In this document: positions 1 through 7,053 of the stretch, one piece after another
Position numbering within the stretch: position 1 is the first letter of the stretch
How the letters are laid out: the number at the start of each line of letters is the position of its first letter
Origin: Sinanaerobacter chloroacetimidivorans
Lineage (GTDB): Bacteria; Bacillota; Clostridia; Peptostreptococcales; Anaerovoracaceae
Assembly (NCBI RefSeq): GCF_018128545.1
Contig: NZ_JAGSND010000013.1
Coordinates: forward strand, 54,736-118,735
DNA: 64,000 bases
Direction: 5' to 3'
Made by a program: the position numbers and the translations under genes
Notes under the pieces: model-generated
Told to the model about the DNA's origin: nothing
Database searches by the model: none
What the model saw: only the letters and a program-made list of their open reading frames with translations

Positions 1-634
1 GCGATTAGTATTGAGTGTAATACAACGTTTTAGCAATAGAGGTGAAAATCCGGATGATCTGTTTCAGGTAGGCTGTATCGGACTCATCAAGGCGCTGGAT
101 AACTTTGATACCTCACATAATGTAAGGTTTTCAACCTATGCGGTGCCAATGATTATCGGTGAAATCAGGAGATATTTGCGTGATAATAACTCCATCAGAG
201 TGAGCCGTTCCCTGCGGGACACTGCCTATAAGGCTTTGCAGTCCAAGGAGAAGCTTTCACGAGAGCTGCAGCGGGAACCTACCATTACGGAAATTGCAAA
301 GGATCTGGATCTGCCAAGAGAAGAGATCGTGCTGGCTCTTGACTCCATTCAGGATCCCATATCCTTGTTCGAGCCTGTATTTCATGACGACGGCGATGCC
401 ATTTATGTCATGGATCAGGTAAAGGATACGAAAAACACGGACGAAAAATGGATGGAGAATATCTCTCTGAAAGAGGCGTTGAAGAAGCTTACCAACAGGG
501 AAAAGCATATCTTAACCATGCGATTTTTCGAAGGCAAAACCCAAATGGAGGTTGCCGACGAAATCGGAATCAGCCAGGCTCAGGTAAGCAGGCTGGAAAA
601 GAATGCGTTGAAATATATGCGAAAATACGTATAG
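1..634 (+). CDS. sigG: RNA polymerase sporulation sigma factor sigma-G (5' truncated by window edge)
   Basis: Late forespore sigma factor, directing forespore transcription after engulfment. The frame is open to the left edge (the codons before position 11 read R-L-V-L), so the true start lies outside the window. Region 2 is recognisable from the DDLFQVGCIGL and RFSTYAVPMIIGEIRRYLRD stretches. Region 4 ends with the helix-turn-helix GKTQMEVADEIGISQAQVSR. The retained N-S-IRVSRSLRD and VSLFEP-like segments (here ISLFEP) fit sigma-G better than sigma-F, and a separate sigma-F is present at 42994-43725. The last codons lie in a 27-bp tandem repeat, so the C-terminus K-Y-M-R-K-Y-V is the first repeat unit. 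A terminator follows. Confidence 0.93.
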   Translation, partial: RLVLSVIQRFSNRGENPDDLFQVGCIGLIKALDNFDTSHNVRFSTYAVPMIIGEIRRYLRDNNSIRVSRSLRDTAYKALQSKEKLSRELQREPTITEIAKDLDLPREEIVLALDSIQDPISLFEPVFHDDGDAIYVMDQVKDTKNTDEKWMENISLKEALKKLTNREKHILTMRFFEGKTQMEVADEIGISQAQVSRLEKNALKYMRKYV

Positions 635-690
635 CTGAAATATAGGCGAAAATACGTATAGCTGAAATATAGGCGAAAATACGTATAAAC
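610..690 (+). repeat. 27-bp tandem repeat, three copies, overlapping the end of sigG
   Basis: Units are 610-636, 637-663 and 664-690. Unit 1 codes for the last sigG codons and the TAG stop. Units 2 and 3 keep the same frame and a stop codon (TAG, then TAA) but carry AGG where unit 1 has ATG, and unit 3 differs in its last bases. As 27 is a multiple of three, each unit would read K-Y-(M/R)-R-K-Y-V-stop. This looks like a recent local duplication of the gene end. Confidence 0.9.
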
Positions 691-713
691 AATAATAAAT
701 TCCAGATTACATG

Positions 714-766
714 AGGTGTCTCACACTGATGCTTGATAACATCAGTTGGAGGCTCCTTCTTTTTTT
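714..766 (+). terminator. Intrinsic terminator after sigG
   Basis: The stem ACTGATG (725-731) pairs with CATCAGT (740-746). It is extended by imperfect flanking pairing and followed by a TTCTTTTTTT tract. It sits between sigG with its repeat and the next promoter at 778. Confidence 0.8.
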
Positions 767-777
767 GTTTGCAGCTA

Positions 778-806
778 TTGACAATGCCATAAATGCAGTA
801 TATAAT
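778..806 (+). promoter_or_regulatory. Sigma-A-type promoter for the cystine importer operon
   Basis: A perfect TTGACA (778-783) and a perfect TATAAT (801-806) are separated by 17 bp. They lie directly downstream of the sigG terminator and 77 bp before the importer start codon. Confidence 0.85.
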
Positions 807-820
807 CACAAAAGTAATAA

Positions 821-850
821 ATCATAGTAAACATATAATAATACTATGAT
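821..850 (+). promoter_or_regulatory. Inverted repeat, candidate operator upstream of the cystine importer
   Basis: ATCATAGTA (821-829) and its exact reverse complement TACTATGAT (842-850) flank a 12-bp AT-rich spacer. The repeat starts about 15 bp after the -10 box, so it covers the early transcribed region where a repressor would act. The binding protein cannot be named from sequence. A sulfur regulator of the CymR type is an inference from the genes downstream. Confidence 0.5.
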
Positions 851-883
851 ATAAATAAACCCATAGAAAAGGAGACTTGAAAA

Positions 884-1705
884 ATGAAAGGTTTAAAAGG
901 AATTTTTGTATTACTGCTTACACTGACATTGATTTTCAGCCTCATTGGCTGCGGCCAAAGCGAACAGGAAGGACTCGATACTTCTGACACGGCAGCCGGA
1001 CTGCTGGAAGAAATTCAGGAAAAAGGCGTACTCACAGTGGGAATCGAAGGTACCTATCCTCCCTATACTTATCACGACGAAAGCAGTGATGAATTAACAG
1101 GTTATGATGTCGAAATTGCAAGAGCCATCGCTGAAAAGCTTGGCGTGGAGGCTGAATTTGTGGAAACCAAATGGGACAGCATCATCGCCGGATTGGATGC
1201 CGGACGTTTTGATGTGATTATCAATCAGGTTGGAATAACGGCTGAAAGACAGAAAAAATATGATTTTTCCCAACCGTATACCTATACGAAAGGCGTTTTG
1301 ATCGTCGCTGAGGACGATGAGGATATCAAAGCCTTTGAAGACTTGAAGGGGAAGAAATCAGCGCAGACTGTAACCAGCAACTGGGCCGCTTTGGCGGAGT
1401 CCTACGGCGCATCCATTGAAGGTACGGACGGTTTCAATCAATCCATTGAACTTGTTCTTGCAGGCAGAGCAGATGCAACGCTGAATGATGATGTTACCTT
1501 CTACGATTATATGAACACAAAACCCGGTGCGAAGGTTAAGATTGTAGCCACTTCAAATGAAGTGAGCACCAGCGGTGTCATGATTAGAAAAGGGAACGAA
1601 GAACTGATTGCAGCCATAGATTCCGCTTTGGATGAATTGAGAACAGAAGGTAAACTGAAAGAAATTTCCGAGAAGTATTTCGGAGTGGATGTTAGTGCAG
1701 AGTAA
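884..1705 (+). CDS. tcyA: Amino-acid ABC transporter substrate-binding lipoprotein, L-cystine type
   Basis: Extracellular lipid-anchored receptor that captures a polar amino acid, probably L-cystine, and delivers it to the permease encoded next. A 20-residue hydrophobic signal peptide ends in the lipobox L-I-G-C (Cys23). The mature protein is a family 3 solute-binding domain. The segments GRFDVIINQVGIT and ERQKKYDFSQPYTY are typical of the FliY/TcyJ cystine-binding group. Length (273 aa) is normal. The start is fixed by an AAAGGAGA site and the lipoprotein signal. It is the first gene of an operon with permease, ATPase, serine O-acetyltransferase and a trans-sulfuration enzyme, which supports a sulfur amino acid as substrate. 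Glutamine or another polar amino acid remains possible. Confidence 0.82.
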   Translation: MKGLKGIFVLLLTLTLIFSLIGCGQSEQEGLDTSDTAAGLLEEIQEKGVLTVGIEGTYPPYTYHDESSDELTGYDVEIARAIAEKLGVEAEFVETKWDSIIAGLDAGRFDVIINQVGITAERQKKYDFSQPYTYTKGVLIVAEDDEDIKAFEDLKGKKSAQTVTSNWAALAESYGASIEGTDGFNQSIELVLAGRADATLNDDVTFYDYMNTKPGAKVKIVATSNEVSTSGVMIRKGNEELIAAIDSALDELRTEGKLKEISEKYFGVDVSAE

Positions 1706-1763
1706 GCATTGAATACAGCGTAGTAATAAATGCAGAGCAAAGAAAAAGATAAGGAGCCAAGTA

Positions 1764-2432
1764 ATGTTTAATGAAAGAGTCATCAACATACTGCAGGAAT
1801 CATTTGTCAAGATATTGATTCCCGGAATCACCTATACGATTCCGCTTACCTTGGTGTCCTTCGCCATTGGATTGTTTATCGCAGTCATTGCGGCATTGAT
1901 TCAAGTAAGCAATATCAGGATCCTCACTCCCATCGTCAGGTTTTATGTCTGGGTGATTCGTGGAACTCCTTTGCTGGTACAAATATTTATCATCTTTTAT
2001 GGGCTTCCAAATGCAGGGATTGTACTGGATGCACTCCCTGCAGCCATTATCGCTTTTTCTCTGAATGTGGGGGCTTATGCCTCGGAAACGCTCCGGGCAG
2101 CGATCCTGTCGGTACCGACAGGGCAAATTGAGGCGGGATATTCGCTGGGTATGAACTATTTTCAGACCCTGCACAGAATCATTTTGCCCCAGGCCTTCAA
2201 GGTATCCGTGCCGCCGCTCTTTAATTCCTTTATCGGGCTGGTTAAGGATACCTCACTTGCAGCCAATATTACGGTAGCAGAAATGTTCATGGTCACTCAG
2301 CGGATTGCAGCGAAAACTTTTGAACCCCTTGCACTTTATTGCGAGGTGGCGGTGATCTATCTGATCTTTTGCACCGTTCTGAGCAAGGTTCAGCATATAG
2401 CCGAAAAATCGTTAAAGCTGGAACAGGGATGA
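1764..2432 (+). CDS. tcyB: Amino-acid ABC transporter permease (cystine type)
   Basis: Integral membrane subunit of the importer, working as a dimer. It is a HisM/GlnP-family permease of 222 aa, normal for the family. The first half contains membrane segments such as ITYTIPLTLVSFAIGLFIAV and the conserved VIRGTPLLVQIFIIFYGLP motif. The ATPase-docking EAA loop is seen as EAGYSLGMNYFQTLHRIILP. ATG at 1764 follows an AAGGAGCC site. The ATPase gene starts 17 bp downstream, so the two are co-transcribed. Specificity is inferred from the binding protein and neighbours. Confidence 0.85.
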   Translation: MFNERVINILQESFVKILIPGITYTIPLTLVSFAIGLFIAVIAALIQVSNIRILTPIVRFYVWVIRGTPLLVQIFIIFYGLPNAGIVLDALPAAIIAFSLNVGAYASETLRAAILSVPTGQIEAGYSLGMNYFQTLHRIILPQAFKVSVPPLFNSFIGLVKDTSLAANITVAEMFMVTQRIAAKTFEPLALYCEVAVIYLIFCTVLSKVQHIAEKSLKLEQG

Positions 2433-2448
2433 GAAGGGGGAAGGAAAT

Positions 2449-3192
2449 ATGCTTCAAATTAAGAATGTAAGCAAACAGTATGAAGAGCTGAAGGTTTTGG
2501 ATCAAATCAATTTAAATATTGAATCCAATCAGACCACCGTGATTATCGGTCCTTCCGGTTCCGGAAAAACAACGCTGCTTCGGTGCATGAATCTGTTGGC
2601 AGTACCCGACTCCGGAGAAATCGATCTGAACGGAACCTCTCTGATCTTTGATCCTAAGGCTCCCATACAAAGGAAAAAAGTGATTGACTTCCGGAAGAAA
2701 ACCGGAATGGTGTTTCAGGGGTTTAACCTGTTCTCCCATAGAACGGTCATCGAGAACATCATGGAAGGTCCGGTGACGGTTCTGAAGAAAAAGAAGCAGG
2801 AAGCCAGAGAAGAGGGAATCCTGCTGTTACAAAAGGTAGGTCTTGAAGAGAAAGCGAATCAATACCCCAGACAGCTTTCGGGAGGTCAACAGCAGCGAGT
2901 GGCCATTGCCAGAGCCTTGGCTATGAAACCGGAAGTGCTGTTGTTTGATGAACCCACCAGCGCTCTGGATCCGGAGCTGGAAATTGAAGTCCTGGAAATG
3001 ATAAAAACGCTTGTACAGGAACAATATACGATTGTAATTGTAACCCATAAAATGGCCTTTGCCAAAGAGATCAGCGATCATATCATTTTTCTGGAACAGG
3101 GAAAAGTGGTAAAACAGGGCAGCTATTCGGAACTTTACCACTCCGGCAATGAACGTATCAGTAAATTCCTAACAACCTTGCAATCTTCCTGA
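2449..3192 (+). CDS. tcyC: Amino-acid ABC transporter ATP-binding protein (cystine type)
   Basis: Cytoplasmic ATPase that powers the importer. The Walker A motif is GPSGSGKTTLLR near residues 35-46, the Q-loop MVFQGFNLF, the signature [15 protein letters not shown], Walker B VLLFDEPTSALDPE, and the switch His in IVTHK. At 247 aa it is the standard single-domain size of the GlnQ/TcyN group. It follows the permease by 17 bp. The gap to cysE is short with no obvious terminator, so read-through into the cysteine biosynthesis genes is likely. Confidence 0.87.
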   Translation: MLQIKNVSKQYEELKVLDQINLNIESNQTTVIIGPSGSGKTTLLRCMNLLAVPDSGEIDLNGTSLIFDPKAPIQRKKVIDFRKKTGMVFQGFNLFSHRTVIENIMEGPVTVLKKKKQEAREEGILLLQKVGLEEKANQYPRQLSGGQQQRVAIARALAMKPEVLLFDEPTSALDPELEIEVLEMIKTLVQEQYTIVIVTHKMAFAKEISDHIIFLEQGKVVKQGSYSELYHSGNERISKFLTTLQSS

Positions 3193-3236
3193 TTTTATTG
3201 TACTCTTAGAAAAAAACAGGAAAGAGGTTGAGTAAG

Positions 3237-4172
3237 GTGAGTAAACAATTCAATGATCATTTTCAGCGAATCGTGGAAGAAATTACATCAAACTATATAG
3301 AAGAAGAACTTTTTCTTCGCAGAAATAAACTGGAACTTCCCAACAGAAGCAGCATTATCGAAATCATTAATGATTTCCGCAGAATCATGTTCCCCGGCTA
3401 TTTCGGGACAGAAAAGCTGGACGATACCCTTGCACCCTATTATGTGGGCCAGAAACTGGCCAGCATCTATGAGCATTTGAAGGTCCAGGTGGAATTGGCC
3501 CTTTCTTATAAGAAAGGGGTCAAAGATGATTCTGTAAAACAGGAGGCGGAGGAGCTTTGTGTGGCTTTTCTGAATGAAATCCCCAGGATCCAGAAGATCA
3601 TTCTGACTGATATCCAGGCCGCTTATGATGGAGACCCTGCCGCAGGGAACAAAGAACAGGTCATTTTCTCCTATCCCGGCCTGTATGCCGTATTTGTATA
3701 CCGCATGGCACACGAGCTATATATCCGCAATGTTCCGTTCATTCCGAGAATCATGACAGAGTATGCTCACAGCCGTACGGGTATCGACATCAATGCAGGT
3801 GCTGTCATTGGCAAGTATTTCTTTATTGACCACGGGACCGGTGTTGTAATTGGAGAGACCACCACCATCGGAGATAATGTAAAACTGTTTCAAGGCGTTA
3901 CGCTGGGAGCCCTTTCCACCAGGGGCGGGCAGCTTCTGGCCGGTGTTAAACGACATCCTACCATTGAAGATAATGTCACCATCTATTCCGGAGCTACGAT
4001 CCTTGGAGGAGATACGGTGATTGGAGCAGATTCTGTTATTGGAGGAAATGCTTTCATCACAAAATCCATACCTCCAAAGACAAAGGTAAGCATTAAGAAC
4101 CCGGAATTGCGGCTGAAGGGGGAAGAGGAGAAGCCTGAAAGCGGGGAATATGTGTATGACTGGATTATTTAA
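3237..4172 (+). CDS. cysE: Serine O-acetyltransferase (long, EpsC-like form)
   Basis: Makes O-acetyl-L-serine from serine and acetyl-CoA, the carbon acceptor for cysteine synthesis in the cytoplasm. An alpha-helical N-terminal half of about 170 residues is followed by left-handed beta-helix hexapeptide repeats. The catalytic region DINAGAVIG...FIDHGTGVVIGET holds the conserved Asp and His. A TTG at 3228 abuts the AAAGAGG ribosome site with no spacing, so the GTG at 3237, nine bases away, is the better start (311 aa). The long N-terminal region and a tail after the last hexapeptides resemble the EpsC-type enzymes of clostridia. Its O-acetylserine would feed the MccA-like enzyme at 17217. Confidence 0.9.
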   Translation: MSKQFNDHFQRIVEEITSNYIEEELFLRRNKLELPNRSSIIEIINDFRRIMFPGYFGTEKLDDTLAPYYVGQKLASIYEHLKVQVELALSYKKGVKDDSVKQEAEELCVAFLNEIPRIQKIILTDIQAAYDGDPAAGNKEQVIFSYPGLYAVFVYRMAHELYIRNVPFIPRIMTEYAHSRTGIDINAGAVIGKYFFIDHGTGVVIGETTTIGDNVKLFQGVTLGALSTRGGQLLAGVKRHPTIEDNVTIYSGATILGGDTVIGADSVIGGNAFITKSIPPKTKVSIKNPELRLKGEEEKPESGEYVYDWII

Positions 4173-4179
4173 TTAAGAC

Positions 4180-4202
4180 CTCAGAGAAACGAGATCTCTG
4201 AG
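4180..4202 (+). other. Intercistronic hairpin next to a ribosome-binding site
   Basis: CTCAGAGA (4180-4187) pairs perfectly with TCTCTGAG (4195-4202) across a 7-base loop. The AAAGGAGG site of the next gene begins on the following base. There is no T-tract, so this is not a terminator. It could mark an mRNA processing or stabilising point. Confidence 0.5.
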
Positions 4203-4215
4203 AAAGGAGGCAGCA

Positions 4216-5406
4216 ATGACAGCAAGATACTATGGAAATCACTTTGGATTTCAGACACGTGCCGTTCACACAGGCAATGATGTTGATCTGGGTACGGGAG
4301 CCATCAAGCGTCCCATCACCATGGCAAACAGTTACGAATTGCCTTATGACCCATCCGTTTTAAACTGGAGCGGTGCGGACAAAAATTTATATACCAGAAA
4401 CGGCGGCTCCAATCAGCAATACCTGCAGGAGAAAATAGCATCTCTGGAAGGCGGGGAAGATTGTATCGTGCTGGCATCCGGTGTAGGAGCGCTGTCCGGC
4501 CTGTTCTTTTCCCTTCTGGAAAGCGGAGATCACGTTATATTTTCGGATATTACCTATATTGCCGTGTACCGGCTTTTAAATGAACTGCTCAATCATAAGT
4601 TCAATATAGAAACCTCTATCGTGGATACTTCGAATGTAAATGCGGTGAAGGATGCGATCCGTTCGAATACCAAGCTAATCCATATTGAAACGCCTGGAAA
4701 TCCCACGCTGAAGGTTTCCGATATCAAGGCCATTGCGGAAATCGCACATCAGAATAATGCGTTGCTTTCCGTTGACAATACCTTTGCATCACCGTACAAC
4801 CAACGGCCGATCGAATTGGGCGCCGATTTTTCCATCGAGAGCCTGACAAAATTTATCAACGGCCACGGAGATGCCATGGGCGGCTCCATTACGGGCAAAA
4901 AGGAATACCTGGAGGTGATCAGAGCCCAGGCACAGGTAAATCTGGGGGCTACCATCAGTCCCTTTAACGCTTGGCTGATCATGAGAGGTGCGGTGAGTTT
5001 TCCGCTGCGCATGAGGCAGCACAATGAAAATGCTCTGGCGGCGGCGGAGTTTCTGGAGCGGCATCCCGGCATCCGGTTTGTCGCTTATCCGGGCCTTCCC
5101 AGCCATCCCAACCATGAGGTTGCCAAGCGGCAGATGAACGGGGGCTACGGCGGCGTACTTTCCTTTGGCCTGCATGCGGACCATGATACCCATAATCGGT
5201 TCGTAAGCTATCTTCGGGTAATCACCTCAGCCGTATCTCTGGGACATGATGAGAGCCTTATCGTTTTTCTCGGCGAGAACGACGAACGGCAGTACCTGTA
5301 TCCCGAGGAATTCCACCAGGGCTTTTTCCGGTTTAGCGTGGGCATTGAGGATATCGAAGATATTCTGGAGGATCTGAGACAGGCGCTGGAGAAGGCAGGA
5401 CTTTAG
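4216..5406 (+). CDS. Trans-sulfuration family PLP enzyme (cystathionine synthase/lyase type)
   Basis: A fold-type I, PLP-dependent Cys/Met metabolism enzyme of 396 aa. Visible features are the cofactor-phosphate segment ASGVGALSG, the Asp in SVDNTFASP that contacts the pyridine nitrogen, and the Schiff-base lysine in SLTKFINGHGD. The family covers cystathionine gamma-synthase, cystathionine beta- and gamma-lyase, methionine gamma-lyase and sulfhydrylases, and the exact reaction cannot be fixed by eye. Its position after a cystine importer and cysE suggests use or formation of cysteine. It is one of three paralogues in 13 kb, the others at 9605 and 16054. ATG follows an AAAGGAGG site. A strong hairpin after the stop probably ends the operon. 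Confidence 0.8.
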   Translation: MTARYYGNHFGFQTRAVHTGNDVDLGTGAIKRPITMANSYELPYDPSVLNWSGADKNLYTRNGGSNQQYLQEKIASLEGGEDCIVLASGVGALSGLFFSLLESGDHVIFSDITYIAVYRLLNELLNHKFNIETSIVDTSNVNAVKDAIRSNTKLIHIETPGNPTLKVSDIKAIAEIAHQNNALLSVDNTFASPYNQRPIELGADFSIESLTKFINGHGDAMGGSITGKKEYLEVIRAQAQVNLGATISPFNAWLIMRGAVSFPLRMRQHNENALAAAEFLERHPGIRFVAYPGLPSHPNHEVAKRQMNGGYGGVLSFGLHADHDTHNRFVSYLRVITSAVSLGHDESLIVFLGENDERQYLYPEEFHQGFFRFSVGIEDIEDILEDLRQALEKAGL

Positions 5407-5422
5407 AAGATCGTAAAGAGGA

Positions 5423-5459
5423 GCTGTCCCAACGACAGATCGAGAGACTTTGGGACAGC
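5423..5459 (+). terminator. GC-rich hairpin after the first sulfur operon (no T-tract)
   Basis: GCTGTCCCAA (5423-5432) pairs with TTGGGACAGC (5450-5459) across a 17-base loop, just after the stop at 5406. No run of T follows, so termination may be factor-dependent, or the hairpin may protect the 3' end. Confidence 0.5.
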
Positions 5460-5505
5460 CAGAGTGCACAGGAAAAGAAATATCTTGTAACGAAATAAAA
5501 AGGCA

Positions 5506-5534
5506 TTGACAAATGAAAAAAATAATGCTAAATT
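5506..5534 (+). promoter_or_regulatory. Promoter for the leader peptide and SsuABC-type importer
   Basis: TTGACA (5506-5511) and TAAATT (5529-5534) are spaced by 17 bp. The expected start site falls inside or next to the palindrome at 5538-5554. Confidence 0.7.
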
Positions 5535-5537
5535 AGG

Positions 5538-5554
5538 AATATGTAAAACATATT
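5538..5554 (+). promoter_or_regulatory. Palindromic operator candidate at the transcription start
   Basis: AATATGT (5538-5544) and ACATATT (5548-5554) form an exact inverted repeat with a 3-bp centre, starting 4 bp after the -10 box. This is a classic repressor position. The related motif ATTTAGTATGAATTA (5565-5579) recurs almost unchanged at 8995-9009, upstream of the second sulfur unit. Confidence 0.5.
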
Positions 5555-5597
5555 ATTCATATATATTTAGTATGAATTAAGAAAGGAGATATGAGTA

Positions 5598-5672
5598 ATG
5601 AAAAGCCAACAAGATTGTATGTGTTGTAAAATATGCGGAAAGTGTCTGTGTATGCGGATAAAAGTTGAATAG
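5598..5672 (+). CDS. Cysteine-rich 24-residue leader peptide (candidate)
   Basis: A very short ORF with ATG at 5598, ten bases after an AAAGGAG site, ends at TAG 5670-5672. Six of 24 residues are cysteine, at positions 7, 9, 10, 13, 16 and 18, including an adjacent pair. An intrinsic terminator begins 41 bases after the stop, and the transporter genes follow. This is the layout of a transcription-attenuation leader in which ribosome movement over Cys codons reports the charged tRNA-Cys level. A competing out-of-frame ATG at 5591 sits too close to the ribosome site. An alternative is a small metal- or Fe-S-binding protein, as the spacing C-x-C-C-x2-C-x2-C-x-C is also metal-site-like. Confidence 0.62.
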   Translation: MKSQQDCMCCKICGKCLCMRIKVE

Positions 5673-5713
5673 GAAAAGGATAGTGAAGCTTCATGATTGA
5701 CCGAAAAAATCAG

Positions 5714-5769
5714 AGATCAAGTAAGGTTTAACGGCGTGCGCCGGAAAATCCCTGCTTGATCTTTTTTTT
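5714..5769 (+). terminator. Intrinsic terminator/attenuator before the SsuABC-type genes
   Basis: AGATCAAG (5714-5721) pairs with CTTGATCT (5755-5762), with an inner CGGCG/CGCCG hairpin, followed by a run of T. It lies between the promoter at 5506 and the genes it serves, so it must be conditionally read through. Just upstream, TGATT and AATCA can form a small hairpin within a TGATTGACCG segment that is repeated before the second attenuator. Confidence 0.85.
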
Positions 5770-5817
5770 CGGGAAGTTGCGAAAGGAGCTCCAACCCCAA
5801 TTTGCCCACTCTTTTTC

Positions 5818-5868
5818 TTACAGTGCCTGCTGGCAGGGAGCTTTGGTAATTTACCTCAGGCGCTGTAA
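5818..5868 (+). promoter_or_regulatory. Structured 5' untranslated RNA element of unknown class
   Basis: TTACAGTGCCTG (5818-5829) pairs with CAGGCGCTGTAA (5857-5868), 12 consecutive pairs with one G-T wobble. The 27-base interior contains a further small GGTA/TACC hairpin. No T-tract follows. It sits after the attenuator and before the transporter start. It does not match S-box, T-box or another riboswitch that I recognise. Parts of its flanks (CCCCA, TTTGC, CAGGCGCT) recur in the leader at 9484-9515. Confidence 0.45.
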
Positions 5869-5968
5869 TTCTTAGTATCAGTCAAAATTTGAAAAGCTGA
5901 CCTATTAAACAAAAAAAACAAACAGGTTTTTGCATTGATTGATTTGCAAAATTAAGGAGGATTATGTA

Positions 5969-7030
5969 ATGAAAAAGAAAATTGTAAAAAAATGCTTCAG
6001 TGCTGCTGTGATTGCCCTGTCTTTGATCGTAGCTTTTGTCGCTTGCGGCACAAAGGCGGATACGGAAGGCTCTTCCGATAAGGGTGAAACGCAATACAAA
6101 TACGGTAAGATCGATATCCCTGGCAAGGATGGTGCCCTCTGCGCTGCGCCGATTTACATAGCCTATGAGCAAGGGTTCTTTGCTGAGGAAGGCTTTGATG
6201 TGACTTTGATTTCCGCCGATACCGAAACGCGGAAAATCGGACTCAATAACGGAACGATCCCCATTGTGAACGGCGATTTTCAGTTTTTCCCATCCATTGA
6301 GGAGGGTGTGAAAGTTAAAGTGGTAGACGGTCTACATAACGGCTGCATCAAGTTTATCGTGCCAAAGGATTCTCCGATCAACAACGCCAGAGATTTAAAA
6401 GGGAAAAAGATCGCTGTTGACGAAATCGGCGGCACGCCGCATCAGGTGGCCAGCGTGTGGCTTGAAAAAGCCGGCATCTCCGCAAAGCAGGAAGACAATG
6501 AGGTCACCTTCGTTCCCTATACCGACGGCAATCTGGAAATAGAGTCGGTTAAAAACGGTGATGTTGATGTGGCAGCCTTGTGGGATCCGCTTGGGTCCAT
6601 CGCAGAGCAAACCGGAGACTTTAAAGTGATCTTTGATCTTTCTACCGATCCTACCTTTGCAGGCAAATATTGCTGCTTCCTGTATGCTTCTGAAAAGGTG
6701 CTGAACGAGGATCCGGAAAAGGTAGCGGCGCTCCTGCGGGCATACAACAAGGCGCAGAATTGGATCGCAGAAAATCCGAAGGAAGCTGTAGATATCATTG
6801 CGGATAAGAAATATGCTGCTATAGAAGATAAAGTCCTTGCCGAAGCCCTCGTAAAGAGTTACGCATATCCTTCCGCAGAGAACCATGCTTCCGGCAATAC
6901 CCATATCTATGAGGATGTGCTCTATTTCGTTCAGGAACTGCAAAGTATCGGTTATCTCAAAACGAAAGATGCCGCCGCATTCGCCGATCAGATTTATTTT
7001 GACGTGAAATCCGCGGTTTCCTCCAATTAA
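5969..7030 (+). CDS. ABC transporter substrate-binding lipoprotein, NMT1/SsuA-like
   Basis: Receptor lipoprotein of a sulfonate/nitrate/taurine-type importer. The signal peptide ends in F-V-A-C (lipobox Cys). The mature part is an NMT1/SsuA-like two-lobe domain, with typical AAPIYIAYEQGFFAEEGFDV and GKKIAVDEIGGTPH stretches. The start at 5969 rests on AAGGAGG seven to eight bases upstream; an in-frame upstream ATG at 5939 has no ribosome site. Permease and ATPase follow. No SsuD or TauD oxygenase is present, as expected in an anaerobe. The ligand is therefore open: a sulfonate, a thioether or another organosulfur compound handled by the nitrogenase-like enzyme downstream. Confidence 0.82.
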   Translation: MKKKIVKKCFSAAVIALSLIVAFVACGTKADTEGSSDKGETQYKYGKIDIPGKDGALCAAPIYIAYEQGFFAEEGFDVTLISADTETRKIGLNNGTIPIVNGDFQFFPSIEEGVKVKVVDGLHNGCIKFIVPKDSPINNARDLKGKKIAVDEIGGTPHQVASVWLEKAGISAKQEDNEVTFVPYTDGNLEIESVKNGDVDVAALWDPLGSIAEQTGDFKVIFDLSTDPTFAGKYCCFLYASEKVLNEDPEKVAALLRAYNKAQNWIAENPKEAVDIIADKKYAAIEDKVLAEALVKSYAYPSAENHASGNTHIYEDVLYFVQELQSIGYLKTKDAAAFADQIYFDVKSAVSSN

Positions 7031-7053
7031 AAAATCTCTCAGGAGGACATCAA

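Noticed and set aside
610..690. CRISPR array or operator array
   Set aside because: Units are contiguous with no spacers and are clearly duplications of the sigG coding end.
1800..2174. Minus-strand and alternate-frame ORFs opposite real genes (many across the window, this is one)
   Set aside because: They lie wholly inside strong coding regions, have no ribosome sites and no family features.
5591..5629. Alternative 12-codon ORF starting at ATG 5591
   Set aside because: Only three bases from the ribosome site; the overlapping ATG 5598 is spaced correctly and encodes the Cys-rich peptide.
5406..5968. S-box (SAM) or T-box riboswitch before the importer
   Set aside because: I could not find the conserved S-box core or the T-box sequence; the observed elements are a leader ORF, a terminator and an unclassified stem.
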